Shown: in pieces, positions 8,843 through 19,764 of the stretch
How positions within the stretch are numbered: the first letter of the stretch is position 1
Layout: each line of letters starts with the position of its first letter
DNA from: CAVOOW01 sp963697675
GTDB lineage: Bacteria > Actinomycetota > Actinomycetes > JACCUZ01
Assembly (NCBI GenBank): GCA_963697675.1
Contig: CAVOOW010000010.1
Span: forward strand, 186,001-250,000
DNA: 64,000 nucleotides
Reading direction: 5' to 3'
Notes under the pieces: model-generated
The model's database searches: none
What the model was told of the DNA's origin: nothing
The model's input: the letters and a program-made list of their open reading frames with translations, nothing else
Translations under genes and position numbers: made by a program

Positions 8843-10235
8843 ATGACGAGAGTCGAGCTCCTGGTCGGTCTCGACGTGGGCACCACGTCGAGCAAGGCCG
8901 TCGTGTTCGGCACCGACGGCGTGCCGCTCTCCCTCGGGCGGGCGACAACTCCGTGGCGCAGCATCGAGGTCGTTGCCGGTGGCTCACACCCGACCAGCCG
9001 CGGCGCCCTGCCAGGCACGGAGCTGCTCGCGGCCGAGCTGCTGGACGCGGTTCTCACCGCCCTCTCGCGTGCCCTGGCGGGCGCGCCGGAGGGTCGGGTC
9101 GTTGCGCTCGGCGTCACCAGCATGGGCGAGTCGGGCGTGCTGCTGGACGCCCACGACGAGCCGGTCGCCCCGGTCATCGCCTGGCACGACAACCGCGACC
9201 TCGGCGAGGTCGCCGACCTCGATCGCGCCCTGGGCGAGGCTGAGTTCAACGCCCGGACCGGCCTGCCGTTGCGCTCCCAGTGGTCGTTGACCAAGCACCG
9301 ATGGCAGCTGGACAACGATCCTCGCGCGGCCGCAGCCGTGACCCGGCTCAACATCGCCGAGTGGGTCGTGCGTTGCCTAGGCGGCGAGCAGGCCAGCGAT
9401 GCCTCGCTGGCCTCACGCACGGGCTGGCTCGACCTCGCCGCACGCGACTGGTGGCAGGAGTCGCTGGACTGGTCGGGCGCGTCCGCGAGCCTGCTGGCAC
9501 CACTTGTCACGTCCGGCACGGACCTCGGCCGGGTCCGGTCAGCCGCGGGCGTCGAGCGGTTGGCAGGCGCCGTACTCACGACTGCCGGTCACGACCACCA
9601 GGCGGCCACCGTCGGTGCCCACGCGGCCGGCGCCGGGCGACCAGCTCGATTCGTGCGGCACCGCGGAGGCGCTGGTGCGTACGGTGCCCGCTCCGTTTCC
9701 TGCGCCGGGCGTGGCCCGACTGGCACAGTCCGGCATCACGGTCGGCTGGCACGTCCTTGCCGACCGGTGGGCGCTGCTCGGCGCGACGGAAGGCGGCCTC
9801 GCACTCACCCGGGTGCTGTCGGTGTTCGGCGGCAGTCGCGAGGTCCTCGCGCAGCTGGACGCCGCCGCGCTGGATGCGTCGCTCGGCGCGGTGACCGTCG
9901 AGGTCGACGACAGCACCCGCGTCACGGTGGGCGGCATCGGCGACGGCGTCACGGCTGGCGACGTGTGGCGGGCCACGCTGGAGACGATCACCGACCAGGT
10001 GCTCGACCTCCATCGCTCGATGACCTCGGTCGTCGGGCAGCACCGGAACATGGTCGTCACCGGCGGGTGGTCTCGAAGTGCCGCGCTCATGCAGGTGAAG
10101 CAGCGCGCCTTCGGCGACCTGACGCGCTCCGCGGTGGAGGAGGCCGGCGCCCGTGGCGCTGCTCTGCTCGCCGGACTGGCGGCCGGAACCTATGCCGGTG
10201 TCGGCGACTTCCCCGACCCGGAGCCGCTGTCATGA
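8843..10235 (+). CDS. FGGY-family carbohydrate kinase (frameshifted)
   Basis: An ATP-dependent sugar kinase of about 464 residues once restored. The N-terminal domain shows VGLDVGTTSSKAVV for phosphate binding, SMGESGVLLDA and APVIAWHDNR; the C-terminal domain resumes with DSCGTAEALVRTVP and contains VVTGGWSRSAALMQVK. One frameshift lies at about 9633-9640 in a GC-rich run. It is paralogous to the kinase at 18349, sharing GTTSSKA, ESGVLLDA, APVIAW and RTGLP in the same order. It sits divergently beside a class II aldolase and is followed, with ATGA overlap, by a DeoR regulator. It probably phosphorylates a ketose or polyol; xylulo-, fuculo- and rhamnulokinase-like activities are all possible. 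Confidence 0.85.
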
Positions 10236-11034
10236 CGGGCAGCGCCGCTCGGCAGACCGAGCACCGGGTGCCGTTCGCCTCCCAGCGGCGATCAGGCCAT
10301 CGTGCGCACCTTGCGCAGCAGCGGCCGCGTCGACGCCGCCGAGATCGCCGCAGAGCTGCGAGTGACGAACGAGACCGTGCGAAAGGACCTCATCCAGCTT
10401 GAGCGGCAAGGGTTGCTGCGTCGAGTGCACGGCGGTGCCGTCCCGATCGAGCAGCTTTCGTACGAACCCGACGTCGCTGCCCGCACCGAGTTCGCCGACG
10501 CCAAGCAACGCATCGCGATGGCCGCGTTCGCGCATCTGCCTGCGGACGGTGGCTCCGTGCTCCTGGACGCCGGCTCGACGACGTCCCGGCTCGCGGACAT
10601 CTTTCCCTCGGACCGGTCGCTGATCGTGTTCACCAACACGCTGCCGATCGCGCTGACGTTGCTGGCTCGTCCGAACCTCACCGTGCACACGATCGGCGGC
10701 CGGCTGCGCGGGCCCACGTCAGCCGAAGTCGGGCCGTGGGCCGACCGAACGCTGCGCGAGCTCAACGTCGACGTGGCGTTCCTCGGCACGAACGGGATCT
10801 CCCTCGACCGCGGACTCACCACTCCCGACCCGGCGGAGGCGGCAACCAAGCGGCTCATGTTGTCGTCGGCCCGGCAGCGCATCCTGCTCGCCGACCACAG
10901 CAAGGTGGGGCTGGTCAGTCTCTGCAAGCACGGCGAGCTGAGCGACGTCGATCTGCTCATCACCGACTCGGACCTTCCCGACGACCAGCGGGTCGCCCTG
11001 GCCGCCGCCGGACTCGCCCATCGAGTGCGCATGA
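10232..11034 (+). CDS. DeoR-family transcriptional regulator (frameshifted)
   Basis: The start is the ATG at 10232 overlapping the kinase stop (ATGA). After FASQRR a one-base insertion near 10290 displaces the frame, which then reads VRTLRSSGRVDAAEIAAEL and the HTH segment VTNETVRKDLIQLERQGLLRRVHGG, the DeoR signature. The effector domain follows with LLDAGSTTSRLAD, FTNTLPIA and GTNGIS, a fold that senses phosphorylated sugars. The frame runs on without a stop into the PfkB sequence at 11031, so it is either fused to that kinase or has lost its stop. It likely represses the kinase/aldolase genes until a sugar phosphate accumulates. Confidence 0.85.
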
Positions 11035-12003
11035 TCCGCGCACCGCTGGTCGTCACGGTGACGCCGAACCCGAGCGTCGACTGGACTCTCGAGATCCCCA
11101 CCCTCGTCCGGGGCGCCGTGCACCGCATCACCGGCCAGCACCAGGAACCCAGCGGCAAGGGGGTCAACGTCACTCGCGCCCTGACCGAGCAACGAGGTCG
11201 CCTCGCTTGCGGTGCTGTTCGTCGGCGGCACCGGAGGGGGCGGAGCTCGAGCTCCTGTTGCAAGCCGAGCACATTGCCTATGCCACGGTCCCGCGTCGCA
11301 GGACTCCGTGCGCGTGAACATCTCGTTGACGGAGCCCGACGGGACCGCCACCAAGATCAACGCGATAGGGCCGACGCTGCGCGACTCGGAGGCGGAGCGA
11401 ACTGCTGTCCGCAGCCGTCGCGGCAGGCGATGGTGCCGACTGGGTCCTCGGATCGGGCAGCCTGCCGCGGGGGATGAGCGTCGACTTCTACGCCCGCCTG
11501 GGCGATGCGGTCCACGACAACGCGGGTCGCTTCGCACTCGACAGCAGCGGGCCGCGCCCTGGTCGCCGGTCTGTCCGCCGCGACCAGATGTCATCAAGCC
11601 CAATGCCGACGAGCTCTCCGAGGCCGTCGGCCGTCCCGTCGCGACCCTCGGGGATGCGGTGGTGGCGGCCCGCGAGCTGATGACGCTCGGCGCCCGGACG
11701 GTCGTTGTCAGCCTCGGCGCCGACGGTGCCCTGCTCGTCGACGGTGTCGGCGTGCTGCACGCCGCGGCGTCTGTCGAGAGTCCCAAGAGCACCGTCGGCG
11801 CCGGCGACGCGCTGCTCGCGGGCTACCTCGCCGGGACCCTGTCCCACGACGGGGACCGGGCCGCCGCGCTGCGCGAGGCGGTCGCGTGGGGCTCGGCGGC
11901 CGTTCGCGTGGAGGGCAGCCGCGTCCCGGTCATTGCCGAGTCGGACCGCGCCGCCGTTGTCCTCGACAGCGACCCGGATCCTCAGCGCCCGCTGTCCGGC
12001 TAG
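11031..12003 (+). CDS. PfkB-family kinase, 1-phosphofructokinase/tagatose-6-phosphate kinase-like (multiple frameshifts)
   Basis: The N-terminus reads VVTVTPNPSVDWTLEIP and then PSGKGVNVTRAL, typical of the FruK/LacC branch of PfkB kinases that make ketose-1,6-bisphosphates. The body is broken by at least four small indels between about 11195 and 11575; pieces such as LLLQAEHIAYATVP, VNISLTEPDGTATKINAIGP and LLSAVAAGDGADWVLGSGSLPRG appear in different frames. From about 11588 one clean frame carries KPNADELSEAVGR, VVSLGADGALL and the catalytic STVGAGDALLAGY. About 320 residues when restored. With the FGGY kinase and the class II aldolase it would complete a ketose to triose-phosphate route. 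The family is secure; the substrate is not. Confidence 0.8.
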
Positions 12004-12040
12004 CGGCTGACCCGCGGACACAACAGCGCTGCCACGGCAC

Positions 12041-12160
12041 GACGAGCGGCTGACCCACGGACACGACGAGCGGCTGACCCACGGACACGACGAGCGGCTG
12101 ACCCACGGACACGACGAGCGGCTGACCCACGGACACGACGAGCGGCTGACCCACGGACAC
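12041..12160. repeat. 24-bp tandem repeat, five copies
   Basis: A unit beginning GACGAGCGGCTGACCCACGG repeats with a period of exactly 24 nt at 12041, 12065, 12089, 12113 and 12137. A degenerate partial copy at 12002-12021 overlaps the PfkB stop codon. The copies are essentially identical. The 310-bp gap 12004-12313 holds nothing else I recognise. Confidence 0.95.
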
Positions 12161-12313
12161 AAGCGGTACGGACGTGTTGCTCGGGCCGGCTGTTGCGCCC
12201 ACCGTGGCGCACCAGTCCCGCGTGCCCCAGTTGTGTCCGTGACCCAGCGGGCGCTCGCCGGGCGGGGACTGTCTGGCTGCGTGGAGAGGGTCGGGCGCTG
12301 TTAGAAAGGGACC

Positions 12314-12838
12314 GTGACCTCGCCCGTTGACGACCCCGGGGCTGTCCTGGTGACCGGCGTGTACGGCGCCGGCAAGAGCACGGTCGTGGAGGACATCGCG
12401 GATCTGCTCGAGAAGCGCGGCGTGCCCTACGGAGTGCTCGACGTCGACTGGCTCGGCTGGTTCGACGCTGGTGGCGACGAAGCCGCGCACTGGCGGGTGG
12501 AGATGGCGAACGTGTCGTCCGTCTGCCAGGCCTATCTAGGCGCAGGAGTGCGTTGCCTGGCCCTCGCCAGGTCGGTCCGCGATCGTGGTCAGCTCGACGC
12601 GATCCGCGGAGCGGTGCCTGTGCCGATGCGAGTCGTACGCCTTGAGGTCGATGCGGCGCTCGTGGAGCGACGGCTGTCGGGTGATCCGAGCGAAGCGCGC
12701 TCACACGACGACCTGCACGTCGCCCTGGAGTGGCTCGCCGCAGGACACGGCGTGGGCCTGGAGGATCTGCTCCTCGCCGGAGACAGACCCGTTCGCGAGA
12801 CGAGCAGTGCAATCTGCTCGTGGCTGGGCTGGCTCTGA
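12314..12838 (+). CDS. P-loop kinase/AAA_33-like nucleotide-binding protein
   Basis: A 174-residue intact protein. A Walker A motif GVYGAGKST lies near residues 15-23, a nucleoside/shikimate-kinase-like DVDWLGW loop follows, then LRLEVDAALVERRLSGDPSE, which resembles the LID arginine region of small-molecule kinases. GTG 12314 is preceded by a good AAAGGGA ribosome-binding site. It lies convergent with the mannitol-dehydrogenase gene and downstream of the 24-bp repeats. The fold is confident; substrate unknown. It may phosphorylate a small metabolite, possibly a sugar acid or alcohol given the location. Confidence 0.65.
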   Translation: MTSPVDDPGAVLVTGVYGAGKSTVVEDIADLLEKRGVPYGVLDVDWLGWFDAGGDEAAHWRVEMANVSSVCQAYLGAGVRCLALARSVRDRGQLDAIRGAVPVPMRVVRLEVDAALVERRLSGDPSEARSHDDLHVALEWLAAGHGVGLEDLLLAGDRPVRETSSAICSWLGWL

Positions 12839-12935
12839 GAGCTCGAGCCCGGTCCGCCACTACTCGTGACGCGTGCAGCAGGTGTGGCTTTGCGTGCCAG
12901 GTCGGTCTTGTTCCTTTAGTCCGATTTCTGAACAA

Positions 12936-12951
12936 CGTTTCCGCGGAAACG
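12936..12951. terminator. perfect 16-bp palindrome between convergent genes
   Basis: CGTTTCCGCGGAAACG reads the same on both strands and is followed by CTTTTC on the plus strand. It sits between two converging genes, where a bidirectional terminator is expected. LacI-type operators share this symmetry, so an operator is the alternative. Confidence 0.45.
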
Positions 12952-13008
12952 CTTTTCGCTGCGCACGCACGCGCGTGCATGCGCTCGCGCGTACGTCTGA
13001 GTCCGTCG

Positions 13009-14480
<1,472 letters not shown>

Positions 14481-14498
14481 CTGCGGATCTCCCGATGG

Positions 14499-15324
14499 CT
14501 AGGACAGCGGACCGGTGAGGTCCGGGACGGGTGCAAGCGCTGCAAGGAGCACGCCGACGGCATGGTGGGTCTGCCACTTCCAGGTCTGCGACACCGGCTA
14601 TTGGCGACTCAGGCCCCGGAACGACACCGACGACAAGGCCCGGCCTGCCGGTGCGCTCTCGCCATTCCCGCACGGCGGCGAAGGCAGGAAGATCACCGAC
14701 GTCGTCCCCGATGTAGACCAGGGCCGCGGTCTCATCGTTGACCAGGCGCCGGACGGCGCTGGCCTTGTCGATGCCAGGGATGCAGATCTCCAGTACCTCC
14801 GCACCGGGACGCACCTCCATGCCGTGCTCCCGAGCCAGGTTGCTGATCGGCTCGCGCAAGCTGCCCAGCACAGCGTCGGGGTCGTTCGTCAGGCGGGCAT
14901 GGACCACGAGCGACAGTCTCTTGTCCTCGATCCAGACCTGGGGGTCGGCAACGAGCCGTGCCACCAGTGGCGGCAGGTCGACGCGCAGCGCCAGGATGCT
15001 GTCCGGTGTCTGCTGGGTGGAGAGGTTGCCGTCGTGCCAGCGCTCCGCGCCGTACAGGCCCTCGACCACGACCCCCGGGATCTCGGCCAGCCTGCCGACC
15101 TCCACGGCCGACGTGGCGGACCGGCCGGTGATGACGGCGATCCTTGCGCCGGTACGCGCGAGACGGCTGAGCTGGTCGAGGACCGTCTGGTTCGGGACGG
15201 AGTCTGCGGGATGCGGGCTGATGGGAGTCACGGTCCCGTCGAAGTCGACGGCGATGACGGCCTGCGACACGACTCCGGCGATCTGCCGCAAGACGTTCGC
15301 GGACTCCAGCGTGCTCATGCTCAT
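14499..15324 (-). CDS. trehalose-6-phosphatase-like HAD phosphatase (frameshifted near C-terminus)
   Basis: The protein shows the HAD-IIB/OtsB signature: AVDFDGTVTPIS near residue 25, VITGRS, a lysine in IEDKRLSLVVHAR and YIGDDVGDLPAF. A frameshift near 14570 changes the last residues; the restored frame ends with GVLLAALAPVPDL and a TAG at 14499-14501. About 274 residues. A second, intact otsB lies at 55348 beside otsA. This copy sits instead directly upstream of a mannitol-dehydrogenase-family gene, so it may dephosphorylate a sugar-alcohol phosphate rather than trehalose-6-phosphate. Family certain, substrate inferred. Confidence 0.8.
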
Positions 15325-15344
15325 CGCTGTCGCATCATAGGCAG

Positions 15345-16382
15345 ATGACTACATCAACAGCGATCATGCGCCGGGTCATCGTCTCGGAAGACCATGCGAC
15401 GGCGGTGCGCCAAGTCGACGTACCCAGTCCTGTTGCCGGTGAGGTCCAGGTGCGGATGACGGCGGCGGGTGTGTGCGGGTCTGACACCCACGCGTTGCAC
15501 GGACGGCACCCGTTCATCCACCTGCCGTACGCACCCGGTCACGAGGTGATCGGGACCGTCAGCGCAGTCGGGGATGGTGTGACGGAGGTCGCCGTCGGGC
15601 AGCGCGTTGTTGTCGAGCCGACGCTGCCGTGCTGGAAGTGCAAGCAGTGTCGCGCCGGTCGGGAGAACCTTTGCGAGGACCTCAAGTTCTTCGGGTGTGC
15701 ATATCCGCAAGGAGGGATGGCGGACTTCTTCACGATCCCCGCCAACCGGCTGCACCTCGTTCCGGATGAGCTCGATGACCGCCAGGCCATCCTGATCGAG
15801 CCGTTGTCCACGCCCGTGCATGCGGTTCGCCTCGCCGGTCCACTGGACGGCAAGTCGGTGGCGATCCTCGGTGCCGGAACGATCGGGCTGATGGTCCTGG
15901 TCACCGCGCTGCAGCACGGAGCTCGCCGAGTGGTCGTGACGGACGTGCTCGAGAGCAAGAGGCAGCGAGCGCTCGATCTTGGTGCCCACGCAGTCGTCGA
16001 CGCCGCCGGCCCCGATGCCGTCGATGCCGTCCGGGAGGCGCTCGGGGAGAGCGCCGACGTCGTGTTCGACTGCGTGGCCGTGCAGCAGACGGTTGGTCAG
16101 GCCATCGCGATGGCGCTCAAGGCCGGCACGGTGGTCATCGTCGGCGTCCCGTCGGCCGACGTGAGCATTCCGTTGCCGCTGGTCCAGGATCAGCAGGTGC
16201 GCATCCAGGGCAGCGCCACCTACCTGCCGGAGGACTATGCGGAATCCATCGAGCTGATCCTGGCGGGCAAGGTCCGCCCGCAGGACTTCATCACGGGCAG
16301 CTATTCGCTGGACGACGTCGGCGAGGCCTTCGCGGCTTCGGTCAGTGGCGAGCACATCAAGGTCATCGTCACCGCCGAGTAG
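15345..16382 (+). CDS. zinc-dependent alcohol (polyol) dehydrogenase, MDR family
   Basis: A 345-residue intact protein. The catalytic zinc ligands are in AGVCGSDTH and GHEVIG, the structural zinc cysteines in CWKCKQCRAGRENLC, and the Rossmann loop in ILGAGTIGLM. This is the sorbitol/L-threonine dehydrogenase branch of the medium-chain dehydrogenases. Only 20 bp separate it from the divergent phosphatase start, so the messages may be leaderless or share a promoter. ATG 15366 (MRRVIVS) is an alternative start; neither has a clear ribosome-binding site. It probably oxidises a polyol or sugar in the surrounding pathway. Confidence 0.88.
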   Translation: MTTSTAIMRRVIVSEDHATAVRQVDVPSPVAGEVQVRMTAAGVCGSDTHALHGRHPFIHLPYAPGHEVIGTVSAVGDGVTEVAVGQRVVVEPTLPCWKCKQCRAGRENLCEDLKFFGCAYPQGGMADFFTIPANRLHLVPDELDDRQAILIEPLSTPVHAVRLAGPLDGKSVAILGAGTIGLMVLVTALQHGARRVVVTDVLESKRQRALDLGAHAVVDAAGPDAVDAVREALGESADVVFDCVAVQQTVGQAIAMALKAGTVVIVGVPSADVSIPLPLVQDQQVRIQGSATYLPEDYAESIELILAGKVRPQDFITGSYSLDDVGEAFAASVSGEHIKVIVTAE

Positions 16383-16528
16383 CCGTTCGCCCGCTGCCTC
16401 GACGACCCGCCGACTTTCGGCTCGACTTGCGCGCGGTCACTTCGCGGGACCGACGGGTGCCGCAGACTGTGGGCGTGCCGGTCCTGAGCCCGCTGGGTGA
16501 AACAGCACGCCGTGGGAGCATCGGGCAT

Positions 16529-17113
16529 ATGCCGAGCAACGACCCACCACTGCCCGTCGTCCTGCTGACCGGACCTCCGGCCTCCGGCAAGTCGACCGTC
16601 GGCCGGGCGTTGGCCCGTCACCTCCGAGCCGCACTCGTCGACCAGGACACGGCGACCGCGCCGCTCACCGCAGTGGTCGCTCAGCTGGTCGGAGTGGACG
16701 ACCTGGACGACATCCGGCTCGCGGGGCCCACACGGGCGGCACGGTACGAGACGGTTGCGGCACTGGCGGAGGACAACCTGCGGGCCGGCACTCCCGTCGT
16801 TCTCGTCGCGCCCTTCACCGCCGAACGACGCGACGTCGCTGGCCTGGGACGCGCTCGGCGGGCGGCTGCGCGCGGCCGGTGGCTCACCCCTGCTGGTCTG
16901 GCTCCGGGTCGATCCAGCGGTGGTGGTCCAGCGACTGCGCGTCCGGGGCGAGCCTCGCGACGCGGCCAAGCTGGCCGACGTGACTGCCTTCACCGCAGGC
17001 CCTCGACGTCGCCGAACCCGCGGTCCCGCACGTGGCGGTGGACGCGGGCGGGCGCCGTCGAGGACACCGTTCGAGACGTCATCCGCGAGGTCGTGGCCGC
17101 GCTGCCGCGCTGA
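16529..17113 (+). CDS. P-loop small-molecule kinase, AAA_33/gluconokinase-like (frameshifted)
   Basis: The N-terminus carries a Walker A motif, LLTGPPASGKSTVGRALA, followed by DQDTATAPL. From about 16835 the frame changes and reads WDALGGRLRAAGGSPLLVWLRVDPAVVVQRLRVRGE in pieces, a typical LID and Arg region of gluconate/shikimate-type kinases. It changes again near 17000 and ends EDTVRDVIREVVAALPR. At least two, probably three, indels are present. About 195 residues restored. Downstream of a polyol dehydrogenase it may phosphorylate a sugar acid or similar metabolite. Confidence 0.6.
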   Translation: MPSNDPPLPVVLLTGPPASGKSTVGRALARHLRAALVDQDTATAPLTAVVAQLVGVDDLDDIRLAGPTRAARYETVAALAEDNLRAGTPVVLVAPFTAERRDVAGLGRARRAAARGRWLTPAGLAPGRSSGGGPATARPGRASRRGQAGRRDCLHRRPSTSPNPRSRTWRWTRAGAVEDTVRDVIREVVAALPR

Positions 17114-17259
17114 TCCGCCCGCCTTGGCGCGGCTGATCCCCGGCGTTGGCCTCGGATCCGGTCTGGTTGGCGCGCCGGCTCCGCCCACACTGCCGCGCCT
17201 GATCTTCCGCCCGTAGGGAGCCGCATCCGGCGGCTGCGAATTTCCCGTCCGATTCCTCT

Positions 17260-17273
17260 TGCCATCGATGGCA
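17260..17273. promoter_or_regulatory. LacI-type operator, copy 1
   Basis: TGCCATCGATGGCA is a perfect 14-bp palindrome with the central CG typical of LacI-family operators. It lies 84 bp before the lacI start at 17357. An identical palindrome follows with a centre-to-centre spacing of 36 bp. Confidence 0.75.
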
Positions 17274-17295
17274 CGAACGCGGCAAGATAGGCGAG

Positions 17296-17309
17296 TGCCA
17301 TCGATGGCA
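17296..17309. promoter_or_regulatory. LacI-type operator, copy 2
   Basis: A second exact copy of TGCCATCGATGGCA, flanked by G and C that extend the symmetry to 16 bp (17295-17310). Being 48 bp upstream of the lacI start, it probably overlaps the promoter of the lacI-kinase-aldolase operon. Confidence 0.75.
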
Positions 17310-17356
17310 CAGGCGTAGCGAGGGCAGTCACTAGCGGAACAACGGAGGTCGGTCGG

Positions 17357-18352
17357 ATGGGCGGCGGCAAGAGCATCCTGCGCGATGTCGCGCAGGGCGC
17401 CGGTGTCAGCCTGCGCACGGCCTCCCGGGTGCTCAACGACGACCCGCGCGTCGCCGAAACGACCCGTAGCCGGGTGCGCGAGGTCATGCGCGACCTGAGC
17501 TACACCCCCGACCTGATGGCGCGATCCCTGCGGGCCGGCACCGACGCCACCATCGGTCTGGTCGTCGAGTCCATCGCCGACCCGTTCTTCTCCGAGCTCG
17601 TCGCGGCGGTCGAGTCCGCGACGTCCGACGACGGCAAGTCGGTGCTGGTCGCGTCCCATCACGGCGACGCGGACCTCGAACGTCGCATCGTCGGGCAGAT
17701 GCTCGAGCGTCGCGTCTCAGGACTGCTCATCGTGGCGACTGGTGGCGACCACTCCTGGCTGAACACTGCGACGGCACCTCTCGTGCTGGTCGACCGCCCG
17801 GCGGACGGCCTCGAGGCCGACGTCGTCGGCATCGATGACGGGCAGGCCGCGTTCGACGCCGTGACGCACCTGATCGCACACGGGCACCGCGACATCGCGT
17901 ACATCGGGGACTACCCCCACGTCGCCACCTCAGCGGCGCGGCTCGCGGGCTACCGCGATGCCATGACGCGCAGCGGGCTCTCCGTACACGACGACCTTGT
18001 CCGGGCGAGCTGCCCCACCGCGCAGGAGGCTCGCGTCGCAATGGGCACGCTGCTTGCCGGCGAACGCCCGCTGACGGCCGTGCTCAGCGCCGCGACCCGA
18101 TGCTCGCTGGGCGTCGTTCCCGCCCTGCACGAGCAGCGACGGACCGATGTGGCGCTCGTCGGGTTCGGTGACTTCGCGATGGCAGACATGTTGGTCCCGG
18201 CGATCACCGTCGTCGACCACTCGGCGGTCGCGGTCGGCCTCGCCGCCGCGGCGCGCCTGACGCGGCGAATCGCCGAGCCCGACCTCACGCCGGAGTCGAT
18301 CCACGTGCCGGTGCACCTGATCGAGCGCGGATCCGGGGAGCAACGAGCATGA
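17357..18352 (+). CDS. LacI-family transcriptional regulator
   Basis: A 331-residue intact protein. The DNA-binding headpiece reads ILRDVAQGAGVSLRTASRVL, followed by LSYTPDLMARSLR and the sugar-binding domain beginning IGLVVESIADPFFSEL. A GGAGG ribosome-binding site precedes ATG 17357. Two identical palindromes at 17260 and 17296 are the obvious operators, implying autoregulation. Its stop overlaps the start of the FGGY kinase by ATGA, so it is the first gene of a lacI-kinase-aldolase operon and presumably senses that pathway's sugar. Confidence 0.92.
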   Translation: MGGGKSILRDVAQGAGVSLRTASRVLNDDPRVAETTRSRVREVMRDLSYTPDLMARSLRAGTDATIGLVVESIADPFFSELVAAVESATSDDGKSVLVASHHGDADLERRIVGQMLERRVSGLLIVATGGDHSWLNTATAPLVLVDRPADGLEADVVGIDDGQAAFDAVTHLIAHGHRDIAYIGDYPHVATSAARLAGYRDAMTRSGLSVHDDLVRASCPTAQEARVAMGTLLAGERPLTAVLSAATRCSLGVVPALHEQRRTDVALVGFGDFAMADMLVPAITVVDHSAVAVGLAAAARLTRRIAEPDLTPESIHVPVHLIERGSGEQRA

Positions 18353-19753
18353 GCATTCGTACGGAGGTCGTCGTCGGTCTCGACATCGGCACCACCAGCT
18401 CGAAGGCCCTGGTAAGGGACCTGGGCGGCCGACAGCTCGCTCTGGTGGAGGCCCGCACGCCCTGGACCACCGTGGCGCAGGGCAGGACGGAGACCGCCCC
18501 GACGGCCTTGTTGGAGCTCGCGCTGGGCCTGTTGCGCGCGGGCCCTCGGACAGGCCGAACAACGCCTCGGAGACATCCGGGTGCTTGGCGTCGGTGTCGC
18601 AGGCCTGGCCGAGAGCGGTGTCCTGCTCGATGCCGCCGGGCAACCGTGTGCGCCGGTGATCGCCTGGTTCGACCAGCGGGGCACCGAGCAGATTGCCCGG
18701 CTCGGCGACCGCGACCCAGCGCTGCGGGATCAGTTCGCCCGCCGGACCGGACTGCCATGGGACTGCCAGGCCAGCATCGCCAAACTGCTCTGGCTGCGGG
18801 ACAACGGTGTCGCCGTCACCGCGGCTCATCGATGGGTGAGCGTGCCCGAATGGGTCGTCCACCGGCTCGGCGGCGATCTCGTGCGCGAGCCGTCGTTGGC
18901 GTCGAGAACGGGGCTTGTCGACCAGCGCGACGGCACGGTCTGGGACGACGGGCTCACTGCTGCGGGTCTGCCCAGCACGTTGCTGCCGCCCGCCTTGGCC
19001 GGCGGGGAGGCGGCCGGGACGCTGCGGCACCCGGGGCTGCCGGACGCCGCGCAAGGCGCCGCCCTGACGGTCGCGGGACACGACCATCCGGTGGCGGCGA
19101 TCGGCGCGGGAGCGGTGGGGCCGGACGAGCTGTTCAATTCCACCGGCACCGCGGACGTCGTCGCTCGTTCCCTGCCGGGCGTTCTCGACGACGAGCAGCG
19201 CGACGTGCTGGTCCGGGCAGGCCTTTCGGCGGGAGCCCACGTGCTCTCGGGCACGACACTGCTGCTCGGCGGCGTCCGGGGCGGACTGTTGCTCCGCCGG
19301 GTGCTCGAATCGCTCGGCGCCACCGGGCCCGCCGAGCGGGATCAGCTCGACAGTGCCGCTCTGGCCATCGACCTGCTGCCCCCAGGGCTGGAGATCTCCG
19401 GTGCGGGGCCGACCGGCGACGACGTGGTGCTGCGGATGCGCGACGACGTCACGCCGGCCGCGGTGTGGGCGGCCGCCACCAGGTACACCGCCGGCGAGAC
19501 CCGGACATTGCTGGCGACCATCGACGGCGTCGTTGGTCCGCACCGTCGCGCGGTGGCCTGCGGCGGCTGGACCCGGATGGCCAGCGTCCGGGCGGCAAAG
19601 CTTTCGGCCATCGAATTTCTCACTTTCTCGCCACTGCGCGAGCCAGGCGTCGTTGGTGCCGCACTTCTCGCTCAGCAGGCCGCCTGTGGCGGCTCGCTGC
19701 CGGACGCGATCACGGCCACCCGAGGCAGTCACCCGACCGCAATAACCCTTTGA
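18349..19753 (+). CDS. FGGY-family carbohydrate kinase (frameshifted)
   Basis: The N-terminus from ATG 18349 has VGLDIGTTSSKALVRDLGG. One frameshift at about 18535-18542 separates it from the rest, which resumes GQAEQRLGDIRVLGVGVAGLAESGVLLDA. The C-terminal domain includes LTVAGHDHPVAAIGAGAVG, FNSTGTADVV and ACGGWTRMASVRAAK. About 468 residues restored. It is a paralogue of the kinase at 8843. The next gene, 11 bp on, encodes a class I LacD/YihT-like aldolase, so the kinase probably phosphorylates a ketose whose phosphate is then cleaved. The substrate is unknown. Confidence 0.86.
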
Positions 19754-19764
19754 GGAGAACCCCG

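Noticed and set aside
11031..11590. Programmed ribosomal frameshifting in the PfkB gene
   Set aside because: Several indels at unrelated sites with no slippery heptamer or downstream pseudoknot; errors or mutations explain them better.
12041..12160. Possible CRISPR array
   Set aside because: The 24-bp units are contiguous with no unique spacers, and no cas genes are nearby.
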